Shown here: positions 1 through 9,654 of the stretch, piece after piece
Position numbering within the stretch: the first letter of the stretch is position 1
Layout of the letters: each line of letters starts with the position of its first letter
Source: JANXSF01 sp043745195
GTDB taxonomy: Bacteria; Acidobacteriota; Terriglobia; Bryobacterales; Bryobacteraceae
Reading direction: 5' to 3'
DNA: 64,000 nucleotides
Assembly (NCBI GenBank): GCA_043745195.1
Contig: JAYTTF010000168.1
Span: 62,001-126,000 of the forward strand
The notes under the pieces: model-generated
Seen by the model: the letters and a program-made list of their open reading frames with translations, nothing else
What the model was told of the DNA's origin: nothing
Databases searched by the model: none
Position numbers and translations under genes: made by a program

Positions 1-523
1 GCAATTTGAAATCGTCAAACTTGCGGGTAGTCTTCAGGTTGGCACCGTGGTCTTCATTTACCAGCAGCTTGTCTTTCACCACCCAATGACTATTCTTCGG
101 ATCGCCAAGAGGTTCCCAACCGCCCAGGTCCTTGCCGTTAAATAACGGTTCAGGATTCGCCCACGTTTTAGGTGGATTCCGGCTCAAAGCTGGAGCGCGA
201 ACGCCGGCCAAATTCGTCGTTTTGCCGTCGCGATTTTGGACCACCTTGATAGAGTCGCCGGCCACTTCCAATTCCCAGGTCAGCGTTTTGGAAAGATTCA
301 AAATCAGATGCTGCCTTTCCACTTTGTGATCTTTCACTTGATACACATTGCCGCCAGTAGGTTGGAACCACACCTCCAACGCCCCACTGTTTTCTGAGAT
401 CCCCAACCAGTTAGCACGGTTTCCCACATTGAAATTCCAGCGTCCTTCAAAAGGACTCTTGGCGAAAGCAGGCACCAGCAAAACTGCATTAACAATAAGT
501 ATCCAAGCCACAAAATTCATCAT
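1..523 (-). CDS. DUF1080 (3-keto-disaccharide hydrolase) protein, 3' end outside window
   Basis: The C-terminal part lies beyond position 1. About 174 residues are visible. An N-terminal signal peptide (MMNFVAWILIVNAVLLVPAFA) is followed by ~100 residues of small beta-rich domain, then the start of a DUF1080 domain with the typical PLFNGKDLGGW motif. DUF1080 proteins are concanavalin-like beta-sandwiches; characterised members hydrolyse 3-keto-glycosides. It is probably exported. ATG at 523 or 520 is possible; the gap to the preceding kgd stop is only 6 nt, so it is most likely the last gene of a Gfo/Idh-kgd-DUF1080 operon. A second DUF1080 protein lies at 14303-15115. Confidence 0.85.
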   Translation of the reverse strand, partial: MMNFVAWILIVNAVLLVPAFAKSPFEGRWNFNVGNRANWLGISENSGALEVWFQPTGGNVYQVKDHKVERQHLILNLSKTLTWELEVAGDSIKVVQNRDGKTTNLAGVRAPALSRNPPKTWANPEPLFNGKDLGGWEPLGDPKNSHWVVKDKLLVNEDHGANLKTTRKFDDFKL

Positions 524-529
524 GGAAGT

Positions 530-3500
530 TTATCCCTTTTTACGAGTTAATATGCGGCGGCGCATAGGTTTCAATTCGTCAGCAAATACCAGATTGATGA
601 TTTCAGCCTGCTGTTCCTGATGCAGTTTCATGGAACCAGGTGCAGGGCTGGCGGAATTCATGCGGCCAATATAGCGCAACATGCGATGACTCTCTTCCAG
701 CACAGGCGCAAAGCGATCCCGGACGTGAGCCCATGCACCCATGTTGCGTGGTTCTTCCTGAACCCAACAAACATCGGCATTCAACGGATAGCGCATCAAC
801 ACGTCTTTCAACTCAATCTTGGGGAACGGATAGTATTGTTCCAGCCTGATGATTGCCACGTTGTGAATATTCCGTTCTTCCCGTGCTGCCAGCAATTCGT
901 AGTAAATCTTACCGCTGGTGATAATCACTCGATTCACCCGATTGGCATCGTTCAAGCTTTGGTCACCAATCACTTCGCGGTAGGCACCGGTTGTAAGATC
1001 TTCAATTGTGGAAACGGCTTTTGGATGACGCAGCAGGCTCTTTGGAGTGAAGATGATTAGCGGCTTGCGCATGCCGCGGCGGTCCGCCCCGCCATGCATT
1101 TGACGACGCAGTAAATGGAAATATTGTGCAGGTGTGGTGGGGTTGCAAACCTGCATATTATTTTCTGCGCACAGAGTTAGAAAACGTTCTATGCGGCCGC
1201 TGGAATGTTCCGGTCCCTGGCCTTCCTGTCCATGTGGCAGCAGCATTACCAGGCCGCTGGGTTGGCCCCACTTCTGTTCGCAAGTGGCAATAAACTGATC
1301 AATCATCACCTGCGCACCGTTCGCGAAATCCCCGAATTGCGCTTCCCACATGGTAAGCGTCAATGGATCAGCCACGCTGTAGCCGAACTCAAAACCTAGC
1401 ACAGCATATTCCGAGAGCGAGGAATCCCAAACATCAAAATGCGCCTGAGTTGGCGTCAAATGCTGCATTGGTATGTATTTTTCAGCCGTCTTGTAATCGA
1501 AGTAACTCAGGTGCCGTTGGCTGAACGTGCCGCGTCCTGAATCCTGCCCACTCAACCGCACAGGAATGCCTTCCATAACCAGGGAACCGAAGGCAAGCGA
1601 TTCAGCCATGGCCCAATCCATAGGCGCGCCTGTCAGCGTCTGCTTCCGCTTATCCAGGAATCCCTGCAATTTCGGATGGACGGTAAAGTCTTCAGGGAAC
1701 GAAATCATTCCGTGAACCACTTGTTCCAACATTGACCGCTCCACAGCCGTTGGAATCATCACTTTTTGGAAAGGCACATCCAAGGCCAATTCCTGGAATT
1801 CGTACTTCGATCCATCCAGCTTTCCAGAATCAAATGATTCTGCAAGCCGGTTCAAGTACGATTTCTTAACGCGATCCAACTCTTCCGCCGTCAATGTCTT
1901 TTCGCGCTGCAACCGGTCTGAATAAATAGTTCCAACACTAGGGTGAGTCTTAATTTTGCCGTATAAAAGCGGATGGGTGTAAGAAGGATCGTCCCCTTCG
2001 TTGTGCCCATACTTGCGGTAACACAACATGTCAATCACAACATCTTTCTTGAATTGCTGGCGGTAATCCAAGGCTAATTGTGCAGCACGCACACAAGCTT
2101 CCGGGTCGTCCCCATTCACGTGGAACACAGGCGCTTGCACCATGCGGGCGATATCGGTGCAATAGGTGCCGGAGCGGCTATCGGTGGGGTTAGTAGTGAA
2201 GCCGATCTGATTGTTGATGACAACGTGCAGCGTTCCGCCAGTGGCGTAGCCATCAAGCTGCGATAGGTTGAACGTTTCCGCAACCACGCCTTGACCAATG
2301 AACGCCGCGTCGCCGTGAATCAGCAAGGGAATTACGCGCACTCGTTCGGTATCGCCAAGCCTATCCTGCTTTGGACGAACTATGCCTTCCACCACCGGGT
2401 CGGCTGCTTCCAAATGGCTGGGGTTGGGGGCAACAGAAACCACCACTTCACGCCCACCGGTGGAGCGTCGTACGCCGCTTGCTCCCAAGTGATACTTCAC
2501 GTCGCCGGAGCCCTGCGTGGAATCGGGATCCATGTTGCCTTCAAATTCGCTGAACACTTGTGCGAAGGATTTGCCAATGGTATTGCACAACACGTTAAGC
2601 CGTCCACGATGGGCCATACCGATCACAACTTCATGAGCACCGCCATTTGCAGCACGGTCAATCAGCTCATCCAAAATGGCCATTACCGCTTCGCCGCCTT
2701 CCAGCGAAAAGCGTTTATGACCCATGAAACGGGTGTGCAGGAAGTTTTCAAAATTCTCCGCTTCCATCACGCGTTCCAGAATGCGCGTCTTAGTTTCCTT
2801 GGTCAGCTTCCAATTATTGGCCTCCGGTTCCATGCGCTTTTGCAGCCAGGATTTTTCCTCCGGATGTTGAATGTGCATGAACTCAACGCCCAGTTTGGAG
2901 CAGTACGTTTGTCGCAAGGTTTCCAGAATCTGCCGCAACGTCGCAACCATGTGCGATGCGCCTTCGCCAATGTCTGCGCCTAACGTTCCAGTTACGAATT
3001 CACGATCCAGATCCCAAATCGTCAACCCGTATTTAGCCGGGTCAAGCTCAGCATGATAGCTGGGTTCCACGCCTAGAGGATTCAAATCAGCGATCAAATG
3101 TCCACGCACGCGGAAGGCATTAATCAATTGCAGAATGGATGCTTCCTTAGGGACATCCACCGCTCGTAATGTTTGTTGCGAGGAACGGGCAATGCTGCGA
3201 TCCGTCTCCCATTTCACCGGTTGATGCGGTAGTTTCAGGTCAAGGAAAATCTCATCATAGAAACGATTTTCGCCTTGCAACAGCGCCTGCATGCGCGCCA
3301 AAAACATGCCCGATTCGGCACCTTGAATCACGCGATGATCATAAGTGCAGCTCATCATCATCACTTTGCCCAAACCCATCATCGACCGCAGTTCTTCGGT
3401 CATGCCCTGATATTCAGCGGGGAAATCAATGGCACCCGTCGCGATAATGCAGCCTTGGCCTGGCATTAAGCGCGGAACGCTACCAAGCGTGCCGACGGTG

Positions 3501-4324
3501 CCGGGGTTGGTCAAAGAAATGGTGGTGCCCTGAAAATCGGGAAGCTGCAGTTTGCCGGTTCGGCCTTTGGCCACAAGGTCGTCATATGCGGCCAGGAAGC
3601 CCTTGAAATCAAGCCCTCCAGCGTTCTTCACATTCGGAACAACTAATGATCGAGCACCATCGCGGCCTGCTATGTCAATCGCTAAACCAAGATTAATTTG
3701 ATTGCGAACCAAGCGGAAAGCTTCGCCACTATTTTCTGCATAAGCGTTGTTCAGGTTTGGAAAATCTTCCAAGGCCCGAACAATTGCATAGGCGATGATG
3801 TGCGTGTAGGAAACCTTCGATTGCCCAATCATTCCGCGATGTTGATTCATCAAGCGGCGATTTTCATCAATCACCTTCACCGGAATGTTGCGCTGGCTGG
3901 TAGCGGTGGGAATTTTCAAACTGAGCGCCATATTCTCAGCGATTTTCAGTGCGGCACCACGTAAGGGAATCAGTTGTTCCCCTGGCCCAACTTCCATTGG
4001 TTTCTCAGGTGCGGAGACAGCTTTCGATGTGGTTGCCACCTGCTGCGGCACAGCAGCCGAAGGCGCAACTGTTTCCTGAGGTTTCGTTTGAACCGCTGGT
4101 GCAGCCATTGCCTCTGCTTTGGTTTCAGTGGGTGGTGCGGGGGCCGCGGCTGCAGAGTGAAGCAATGCTACGGGAGAACCATTTTGGATCTCCGATTGCG
4201 CAGGCGCGCCATCGGTTGTGAACAGGTCGCTCCAACTCTCATCCACCGTCGATCGGTTATGCAAATACTGCTGGTACAACTCTTCTTCGAGCCAGCTATT
4301 AACGCCTAAAGTGCTTTCGGACAT
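530..4324 (-). CDS. kgd: multifunctional 2-oxoglutarate decarboxylase/dehydrogenase E1-E2 fusion (KGD)
   Basis: The 1264-residue protein has the mycobacterial KGD architecture. Residues 1-40 (NSWLEEELYQQYL..VDESWSDLF) are the conserved N-terminal segment; ~40-115 is an Ala/Pro/Val linker; ~115-360 is an E2-like succinyltransferase domain with the catalytic YDHRVIQGAESG motif; ~390-1264 is the thiamine-diphosphate E1 domain, with HIQHPEEKSWLQ and the TPP-binding region around GDAAFIGQGVVAETF. It decarboxylates 2-oxoglutarate in the TCA cycle and, together with a lipoamide dehydrogenase and a lipoyl-bearing E2, supplies succinyl-CoA; no lipoyl domain is seen in this protein. Its start lies 5 nt after the stop of the upstream oxidoreductase gene, so the two are probably cotranscribed. 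The fused form is best known from Actinobacteria. Confidence 0.96.
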   Translation of the reverse strand: MSESTLGVNSWLEEELYQQYLHNRSTVDESWSDLFTTDGAPAQSEIQNGSPVALLHSAAAAPAPPTETKAEAMAAPAVQTKPQETVAPSAAVPQQVATTSKAVSAPEKPMEVGPGEQLIPLRGAALKIAENMALSLKIPTATSQRNIPVKVIDENRRLMNQHRGMIGQSKVSYTHIIAYAIVRALEDFPNLNNAYAENSGEAFRLVRNQINLGLAIDIAGRDGARSLVVPNVKNAGGLDFKGFLAAYDDLVAKGRTGKLQLPDFQGTTISLTNPGTVGTLGSVPRLMPGQGCIIATGAIDFPAEYQGMTEELRSMMGLGKVMMMSCTYDHRVIQGAESGMFLARMQALLQGENRFYDEIFLDLKLPHQPVKWETDRSIARSSQQTLRAVDVPKEASILQLINAFRVRGHLIADLNPLGVEPSYHAELDPAKYGLTIWDLDREFVTGTLGADIGEGASHMVATLRQILETLRQTYCSKLGVEFMHIQHPEEKSWLQKRMEPEANNWKLTKETKTRILERVMEAENFENFLHTRFMGHKRFSLEGGEAVMAILDELIDRAANGGAHEVVIGMAHRGRLNVLCNTIGKSFAQVFSEFEGNMDPDSTQGSGDVKYHLGASGVRRSTGGREVVVSVAPNPSHLEAADPVVEGIVRPKQDRLGDTERVRVIPLLIHGDAAFIGQGVVAETFNLSQLDGYATGGTLHVVINNQIGFTTNPTDSRSGTYCTDIARMVQAPVFHVNGDDPEACVRAAQLALDYRQQFKKDVVIDMLCYRKYGHNEGDDPSYTHPLLYGKIKTHPSVGTIYSDRLQREKTLTAEELDRVKKSYLNRLAESFDSGKLDGSKYEFQELALDVPFQKVMIPTAVERSMLEQVVHGMISFPEDFTVHPKLQGFLDKRKQTLTGAPMDWAMAESLAFGSLVMEGIPVRLSGQDSGRGTFSQRHLSYFDYKTAEKYIPMQHLTPTQAHFDVWDSSLSEYAVLGFEFGYSVADPLTLTMWEAQFGDFANGAQVMIDQFIATCEQKWGQPSGLVMLLPHGQEGQGPEHSSGRIERFLTLCAENNMQVCNPTTPAQYFHLLRRQMHGGADRRGMRKPLIIFTPKSLLRHPKAVSTIEDLTTGAYREVIGDQSLNDANRVNRVIITSGKIYYELLAAREERNIHNVAIIRLEQYYPFPKIELKDVLMRYPLNADVCWVQEEPRNMGAWAHVRDRFAPVLEESHRMLRYIGRMNSASPAPGSMKLHQEQQAEIINLVFADELKPMRRRILTRKKG

Positions 4325-4329
4325 GTCTA

Positions 4330-5292
4330 TTACTTATGATACCTAAACCTCCCCTGTGGATTCGCCTCAAGCACCTGTTCCGTTACCCAATCTGTAACGA
4401 TTGCCGAGGCACCACTAGAGGCAAGTGGAGTTCCGTCCAGCACGGCGGAAACGAAGTTTTCTACACATGGGTAGTGCAGGTTTGTTGGCGCGGGTTGCTG
4501 TTCGTCCCCGCCAGGGTAAGTGAGGTTGGGGCTGTTCAGCGGCGATAAATCCATCACTCCTTCTGTCCCAGTGATCCGAAAATCGTCAAGGCCTATTTTG
4601 CTATGCCAACGCACATCCACCATGCAGCGAGTGCCTTGCTCATATTCGATCAGGACGGTGGCGGAATCCTCTACTGCGCGCGGGTGAATCACATTTGAAA
4701 TTTGCCCGCAAACCCGTACCGGGTTTCCAAATAGAAAATTGAAAAGATCAATTCGATGGGACGCAATGTCGTAAAGCGGCCCGCCGCCGGACAACGCAGG
4801 ATTCAGGAACCAGTTGCGCGGACCAACCGCTTCATCAAACCAAAAGTGATTGTGCGCCTCGGCAAGCAACGGACGTCCAATTACCCCTTGGTTCAACAGT
4901 TCCACTGCACGTTGAAGTTTTGGATACATGCGTCGATAGTAGGAAACCCCGAATCGCACTTTAGCGGCATTCGCTGCGTCTACCAGGGACCGCGCTTCTT
5001 TGTAATTCATCGCCACTGGCTTTTCACACAGCACGTGCTTACCGGCACGAAAGGCAGCCAGCGTGGTTGGGGCATGCAGAGCTACAGGCAAGCCGATATA
5101 GACGGCATCGATCAGTGGGTCGGCAAGCGCAGCGTTAAGAGTTGCGTAGACGCGGGCATTTGGGTAGGCCGCAGCCTTTTCCGGGTTGCGCGTTAGTACG
5201 GCATGAAGCCCGGAGCGCGGTTCGGACAGGATCGCAGGCAGTGCCCGCTTAGTTGTAATGTCGCCGATGCCGGCAACCAGCCAATGGAGCAT
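4330..5292 (-). CDS. Gfo/Idh/MocA family oxidoreductase
   Basis: This 320-residue NAD(P)-dependent oxidoreductase has an N-terminal Rossmann fold (WLVAGIGDITTKRALPAI) with the family signature CEKPVAMNYKEA near residue 95, and a C-terminal substrate domain with GPRNWFLNPALSGGGPLYDIASHRIDL, which holds the conserved GGG..D..H. The substrate is unknown; relatives oxidise sugars, inositols or 3-keto-sugars. There is no export signal, so it should be cytoplasmic. A TACAAT box ends 6 nt before the ATG, so it likely heads the operon with kgd and DUF1080 on a leaderless or near-leaderless mRNA. Confidence 0.9.
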   Translation of the reverse strand: MLHWLVAGIGDITTKRALPAILSEPRSGLHAVLTRNPEKAAAYPNARVYATLNAALADPLIDAVYIGLPVALHAPTTLAAFRAGKHVLCEKPVAMNYKEARSLVDAANAAKVRFGVSYYRRMYPKLQRAVELLNQGVIGRPLLAEAHNHFWFDEAVGPRNWFLNPALSGGGPLYDIASHRIDLFNFLFGNPVRVCGQISNVIHPRAVEDSATVLIEYEQGTRCMVDVRWHSKIGLDDFRITGTEGVMDLSPLNSPNLTYPGGDEQQPAPTNLHYPCVENFVSAVLDGTPLASSGASAIVTDWVTEQVLEANPQGRFRYHK

Positions 5293-5298
5293 TTATAG

Positions 5299-5304
5299 AT
5301 TGTA
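5299..5304 (-). promoter_or_regulatory. -10 box (TACAAT) directly upstream of the Gfo/Idh-kgd operon
   Basis: On the minus strand TACAAT is followed by 6 nt and then the ATG at 5292, and no Shine-Dalgarno sequence fits between them. Transcription would begin at or next to the start codon. No good -35 match is obvious. The same geometry recurs at other genes in the window. Confidence 0.5.
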
Positions 5305-5410
5305 AGGGAAATGGGGAGATGCTCCCGGGAAAGTTTTTCTTAATGGGCGTCATGGGGTAGCCTTGCTAATCCACGAGCGGAAGCCGCTAGAGCCTAAAAA
5401 TGGCGTCATC

Positions 5411-6436
5411 TCATGCTGCTGCTGAGGCAAACTTGCGAAATTTCCCGCCTTCAATGAAGTCACACAATCGGCTCAATTCGGCAGACCTGCGAAACTGGCC
5501 TGACAACTCAACGGACCGCTGTCTATATCTAGGTTCTGTCATGAGTGCCCTAAGCGCCGGAGTAACCTGCGATACAGAGTATTGTTTTGGTTGAATAACA
5601 TCACATACACCTAGGCGTCGCATCCATTCAGCGTTAGAAGGCTGACCAAAAACCCGCGGCACGATCAATTGTGGGACACCGGACTCAATTGCTGCCGCAG
5701 CAGTACCAATGCCCCCGTGGTGGATGACAGCCGCTGCATGTCTGAGAACTTCCTTAAGTGGCGCAAACTTTTTCCAAATTTCCCGTTCAGACGTTATCGG
5801 GATGATGGGTGCGCTCCCACCGAGCAAGAGGGCATCGCAATCCAAATTTCCGGCAATAGCGCGGCTTATTTGAAAAAACTTCTCGCCCCAAAATTTAGTT
5901 GTTCCCTGTGTTCCTGCAAGAAAAATCAGGAGCGGTCGAGAATTCTCGTTCCTTGGTGCCATCATCAATGTATTCACATCAATATTCGGAAGTGGCAAGA
6001 ACTCGAACATGCGGTCTGCCTCATTATTCGGTTCTAGCCCGATGGCCCAAGCTGGCCACAGGGCTATCGTCGGGATGGTCGGGCGAATATTTCGCCACAA
6101 ACGACCGATTTGCCCTCTCCCCACCCTGTGGCCAGACTCATTGGACACTTCCTTCCATCTTCGTTCCATCTTTTCGAACAAACGGCGCTGAATCGTCCCA
6201 TAGGCAAGCGCCCCAGAGACGTGGGCGGTGCCTGGAATACCAGGGAGATCAATCTGCATACGAACGAGAGGAACGCCAAACGATGCGTGAGCGTTCATAT
6301 CAGCCCATAGCATTGGCCGATCCGTAGAAAGGACTACTAATTCTGACGAGTGAAGGCTCCGAATAGTTAGCGCAAAGGCCGCTTCGGCGCGGCGAAATGC
6401 AGTTGAGAAACAAAGGAAGTTTATTCGCCGAAGCAA
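5411..6436 (-). pseudogene. glycosyltransferase family 1 (UGT-like), 5'-truncated
   Basis: The C-terminal half is a clear GT1/MGT-type nucleotide-sugar domain: LIFLAGTQGTTKFWGEKFF, then the signature region HAAAVIHHGGIGTAAAAIESGVPQLIVPRVFGQPSNAEW that binds the UDP/TDP-sugar. Only 341 codons are open from a TTG at 6436, against ~400-430 residues for the family. The first ~22 codons are read from inside the tandem repeat at 6370-6541, so genuine homology starts near 'SSELVVLSTDRP'. The N-terminal acceptor-binding Rossmann half is mostly missing. It is probably inactive unless the remaining half is used alone. Confidence 0.75.
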
Positions 6437-6541
6437 GTCCGTTTTGCGCTTGTTTCTTAGGAGCGCAAAGGCCGCTCCGGCGCGGCTCCAATGTTTGGAG
6501 AAACTCGTTGATTCTTAAGCCGAAGCGAGTCCGTTTTGCGC
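6370..6541. repeat. two tandem ~92-bp imperfectly palindromic units between two truncated genes
   Basis: Unit A (6370-6449) and unit B (6463-6541) share GCGCAAAGGCCGCTYCGGCG at their left ends (6370, 6463) and GCCGAAGCRAGTCCGTTTTG at their right ends (6427, 6519), a start-to-start distance of 92-93 bp. Within each unit the left arm is an imperfect inverted copy of the right arm, which suggests a REP- or MITE-like element. The arms are conserved while the centres differ. The block reads into both neighbouring broken genes and contains no gene of its own. Confidence 0.8.
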
Positions 6542-6929
6542 GAGTTCCTCAGAAGAACAACTCCTTGCCGCTAAAATTCTCGGCTCGTCCGCCCGTGAAA
6601 ATCCTGAACGAACCATCGCATTGCTTATAAAATTTTCCATCAACATTTCAGATTGGGCCGTTTGCGACACCTTAGGAATGCAATCCGTGAAAACGATCGC
6701 AGCCAAGCAGGAAAACAAAATTATCGAAGCCGCTCATGAACTTCTGAAATCATCGAACATGTGGCAGCGCCGCCTGGGGATTGTACTCCTCACACACTAT
6801 GCGAATGTGCCCGCCAAACAACAAGCCATTCTCGCAATGCTTTCTCCGCTGAGAACCGAAACGGAACACTACATCAAAAAAGCCGTAGCGTGGATAGACA
6901 GGGACCTTGCAGAATCGAAGCTGAAGTAG
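6519..6929 (+). pseudogene. DNA alkylation repair (AlkD-like, HEAT-like) protein, 5'-truncated
   Basis: The open frame runs from a stop at 6516 inside repeat unit B to a TAG at 6929, about 136 codons with no convincing start (a TTG at 6621 would remove conserved residues). EEQLLAAKILGSSARENPERT, then ISDWAVCDTLGM and MWQRRLGIVLLTHYA..YIKKAVAWIDRDL match the pattern of the alpha-helical AlkD-type DNA glycosylase C-terminal half, including the conserved W-x-x-x-D segment. Family members are ~220-240 residues, so roughly the first 90-100 are lost. Family placement is by motif reading only. Confidence 0.55.
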
Positions 6930-6960
6930 CCCAATGTAGTATCATCAAGGTCCCAAAACC

Positions 6961-8889
6961 ATGCGCCCAGTTGCCCTGCTCTTCCTTGCCGCCTGCACTC
7001 TGCAAGCTCAAAACTCAACCAAGCCCGGCCGTTTCCACGTTGAACATCCAACTCTTCTCAACCTCGGATTTGAATGGCTCATTGAAGGTGACGCCAATCG
7101 CAACGCCATCGTCGAAGTCCGCTTCCGTAAAGTAGGCTCCGCCGCTTGGCGACCCGCGCTTCCACTGCTTCGCATCGGTGGCGAACGAGTGTTCCGCGAT
7201 CGTGAAAGCATGTCCTATACAGTCCCCGAAGGCTTCGCCGGCAGCATCCTGAATCTGGAACCCGCCACCAACTACGAATGCGAATTCACGCTTGTTGATT
7301 CCGACGGCGTCACCGGCCAAGCTCAACAACGCGTCACCGTATCTACTCGCACGGAACCCAAACCCTTCGCCGGTGGACGCGTCCTCCACGTCTATCCAAA
7401 CGACCACGAAGGCCCCAAAATCGAGCCGGCTTTCATCGGCCTCAAAGCTGCCTACTACGGCGAAGGCCGCGGTGATTGGACCGCCGTCCGCATGAAAAAA
7501 GCCCAGCCCGGCGATACCATTCTTGTGCATGCCGGCCTCTACCGTCCCGACCGTCTCAACTACGTCGACCCCCTCAGCGCCCCCTTCACCGGCTCCACGT
7601 CTCTTTCCTTAAAAGGCACCGCCGAAAAACCTATCACAATCAAAGGTGCCGGCGATGGCGAAGCCATCTTCGACGGCGCAGGCAATCACAGACTCTTCGA
7701 GGTCATGGCCACCAGCCACCACATCTTTGAAGGCCTCACCTTCCGCAGCACTGAAGTTGCCCTATTCGCCGGCGAAAAGGAAGTGATGGGCGCAGTCGCT
7801 CTCACCGTTCGCAATTGCCGTTTCGAGGACATCGGCGTTGGCGTTTGGACGGAAAACGCCGACTCGCGTGACTTCTTTATTTCCGACAATCTCTTCCTCG
7901 GCCGTGAGGATCAAATGCGCCTTATCGGTTGGAACCAGGCCGATTCGCGCGCCGCTGGCATCTACCCGTCTCATCAACTGCGCAGCTTTTTCGCAATCAA
8001 AGTCTACGGACCCGGACACATCATCGCCCACAACGCCATCGCCTATTTTCACGACGCCATCTGCATCTCAACCTACGGCCCACCCGATTCCGATCCCGAA
8101 AAGCGCGCCTCATCTATTGACATTTACAACAACGACATTCACCTTACCAACGACGATTTCATTGAAGCCGACGGCGGCGCTCACAACATCCGCGTCTTTC
8201 AAAATCGTGGCGTCAACGCCGCACATAACGGCTATAGTTCCCAGCCCATTTTCGGAGGGCCCGTCTACTTTTTCCGCAACCTGCTGTATCATGTCCCCGG
8301 TGGCGGAGCTTTCAAAATGGGTTCCGCACCCGCCGGCATTCTCATCTATCACAACACTCTGATTGGCGAACAGACGGCGCGTGAACCCTACTCAAATGCC
8401 CACTTTCGCAATAACCTGTTCTTAGGACGTGATGCTCCGAACCGCGGCGTAATGACTTGGGCCAATGCCACCAATAACTACAGCACTGACTACAACGGGT
8501 TCCGTCCCAATCGCAACGTCAGCCAGCAATATGTTTGGATAGCACCCACTCAAGGCAAAACCGCCCGGGAGTCAGGCACTCAGAATTTCGCTACACTCAC
8601 CGATTTTCAAAATGCAGTCGGCCAGGAAGCCCACGGCGTCGAACTCGATTACGATATTTTCGAGAACTTAAAGGCACCAGACCCTGCTCAGCGATACCGC
8701 GTCTACCATTCCATGGATTTGAACTTCCGTCTTAAAGCAAACTCAAAGGCCATCGATTCCGGCCAGGTCCTGCCCACCATCAACGACGATTTCACTGGCA
8801 AAGCCCCAGACCTTGGCGCCATTGAGTACGGCAGGCAAGAACCCAATTACGGCCCCCGCTGGATCACCTGGAAGCCATTCTACCGGTAG
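6961..8889 (+). CDS. secreted right-handed parallel beta-helix protein
   Basis: This 642-residue protein starts with a signal peptide (MRPVALLFLAACTLQAQ). Residues ~30-130 look like a fibronectin-type beta domain (LEPATNYECEFTLVDSDG). From ~150 on there is a parallel beta-helix region with repeats such as GDTILVHAGLYRP, ITIKGAGDGEAIFDGAGN, HHIFEGLTFRSTEVALF and LTVRNCRFEDIGVGV, like pectate-lyase and alginate-lyase folds. The C-terminus (NSKAIDSGQVLP..APDLGAIEYG) is typical of secreted beta-helix proteins. It may act on extracellular polysaccharide, but no catalytic motif is identifiable. The TIGR03435 gene follows after 5 nt, so they may be cotranscribed. Confidence 0.75.
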   Translation: MRPVALLFLAACTLQAQNSTKPGRFHVEHPTLLNLGFEWLIEGDANRNAIVEVRFRKVGSAAWRPALPLLRIGGERVFRDRESMSYTVPEGFAGSILNLEPATNYECEFTLVDSDGVTGQAQQRVTVSTRTEPKPFAGGRVLHVYPNDHEGPKIEPAFIGLKAAYYGEGRGDWTAVRMKKAQPGDTILVHAGLYRPDRLNYVDPLSAPFTGSTSLSLKGTAEKPITIKGAGDGEAIFDGAGNHRLFEVMATSHHIFEGLTFRSTEVALFAGEKEVMGAVALTVRNCRFEDIGVGVWTENADSRDFFISDNLFLGREDQMRLIGWNQADSRAAGIYPSHQLRSFFAIKVYGPGHIIAHNAIAYFHDAICISTYGPPDSDPEKRASSIDIYNNDIHLTNDDFIEADGGAHNIRVFQNRGVNAAHNGYSSQPIFGGPVYFFRNLLYHVPGGGAFKMGSAPAGILIYHNTLIGEQTAREPYSNAHFRNNLFLGRDAPNRGVMTWANATNNYSTDYNGFRPNRNVSQQYVWIAPTQGKTARESGTQNFATLTDFQNAVGQEAHGVELDYDIFENLKAPDPAQRYRVYHSMDLNFRLKANSKAIDSGQVLPTINDDFTGKAPDLGAIEYGRQEPNYGPRWITWKPFYR

Positions 8890-8894
8890 ACATC

Positions 8895-9644
8895 ATGGTA
8901 ACTTTACGCTTCGCTTTGCTACTCCTTCCGCTGCTCAGCGCACAAGCGCCTGAATTTGAAGTGGCAACCCTGCGCATGTCTCCGCCGCCAACGGGTGATT
9001 CCTTCAACATCAACCTCGGCCAGATCCGCAACGGCAAGCTCACCATCTCCAATGCTAATCTCAGCGATTGCATCAAGCTAGCCTATAACTTGGTTTCGGA
9101 CGACCAACTCACCGGCCCGGATTGGATGCGCGATAAATTAGTGCGCTTCGATGTGGTCGCCCATGCTCCACCAGACACCTCTCGCGAGCAGGTTTTGCTA
9201 ATGCTGCAGTCCCTACTAGCCGAACGCCTCAAATTGAAACTCCACACAGAAAAAAGAGAGCTTTCCTATTCAGCACTTCAAATTGGAAAGAATGGATCGA
9301 AGCTACCGCCAGCCGGCGCAGTTCCTGGAAACGGGATCCACCATTCCGGCAACCTGGACAACACCATGACCATGGAATTTCTAGCCCGTCTTCTATCGCG
9401 CTTTGAGCGAGACACAGTCATCGACCGCACCGGCCTCAAAGGTTCCTTTGAAGTGAAGTTGCAATGGACCGCCGCTGGAAACAGAGCAGCAATTACCGGA
9501 CCCAACGAAGTCCCCGACTCACCTTCCGGTCCGTCACTCTCCACCGCCTTGCAGGAACAACTTGGTCTACGCCTGGTCCGCCAAAAAGGTCCGCTCGACG
9601 TCTTAGTTGTCGATTCAGTCCAACGACATCCCGCAGACAACTAA
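8895..9644 (+). CDS. TIGR03435 family (soil-associated) protein
   Basis: This 249-residue protein has a signal peptide (MVTLRFALLLLPLLSAQ) and the family pattern: PEFEVATLRMSPP, LTGPDWMRDKLVRFDVVAHAP, LLAERLKLKLHTEKRELSYSALQIGKNGSKL, and a C-terminal LGLRLVRQKGPLDVLVVDSVQRHPADN. TIGR03435 is strongly expanded in Solibacter and related acidobacteria; its biochemical function is unknown. Slightly short for the family, with a reduced middle region. It begins 5 nt after the beta-helix gene. Confidence 0.9.
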   Translation: MVTLRFALLLLPLLSAQAPEFEVATLRMSPPPTGDSFNINLGQIRNGKLTISNANLSDCIKLAYNLVSDDQLTGPDWMRDKLVRFDVVAHAPPDTSREQVLLMLQSLLAERLKLKLHTEKRELSYSALQIGKNGSKLPPAGAVPGNGIHHSGNLDNTMTMEFLARLLSRFERDTVIDRTGLKGSFEVKLQWTAAGNRAAITGPNEVPDSPSGPSLSTALQEQLGLRLVRQKGPLDVLVVDSVQRHPADN

Positions 9645-9654
9645 CCCGCAGGAA

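Noticed and set aside
2291..2983. Long plus-strand open frame inside kgd
   Set aside because: Antisense shadow of a strongly conserved enzyme; similar shadows occur across all long genes here.
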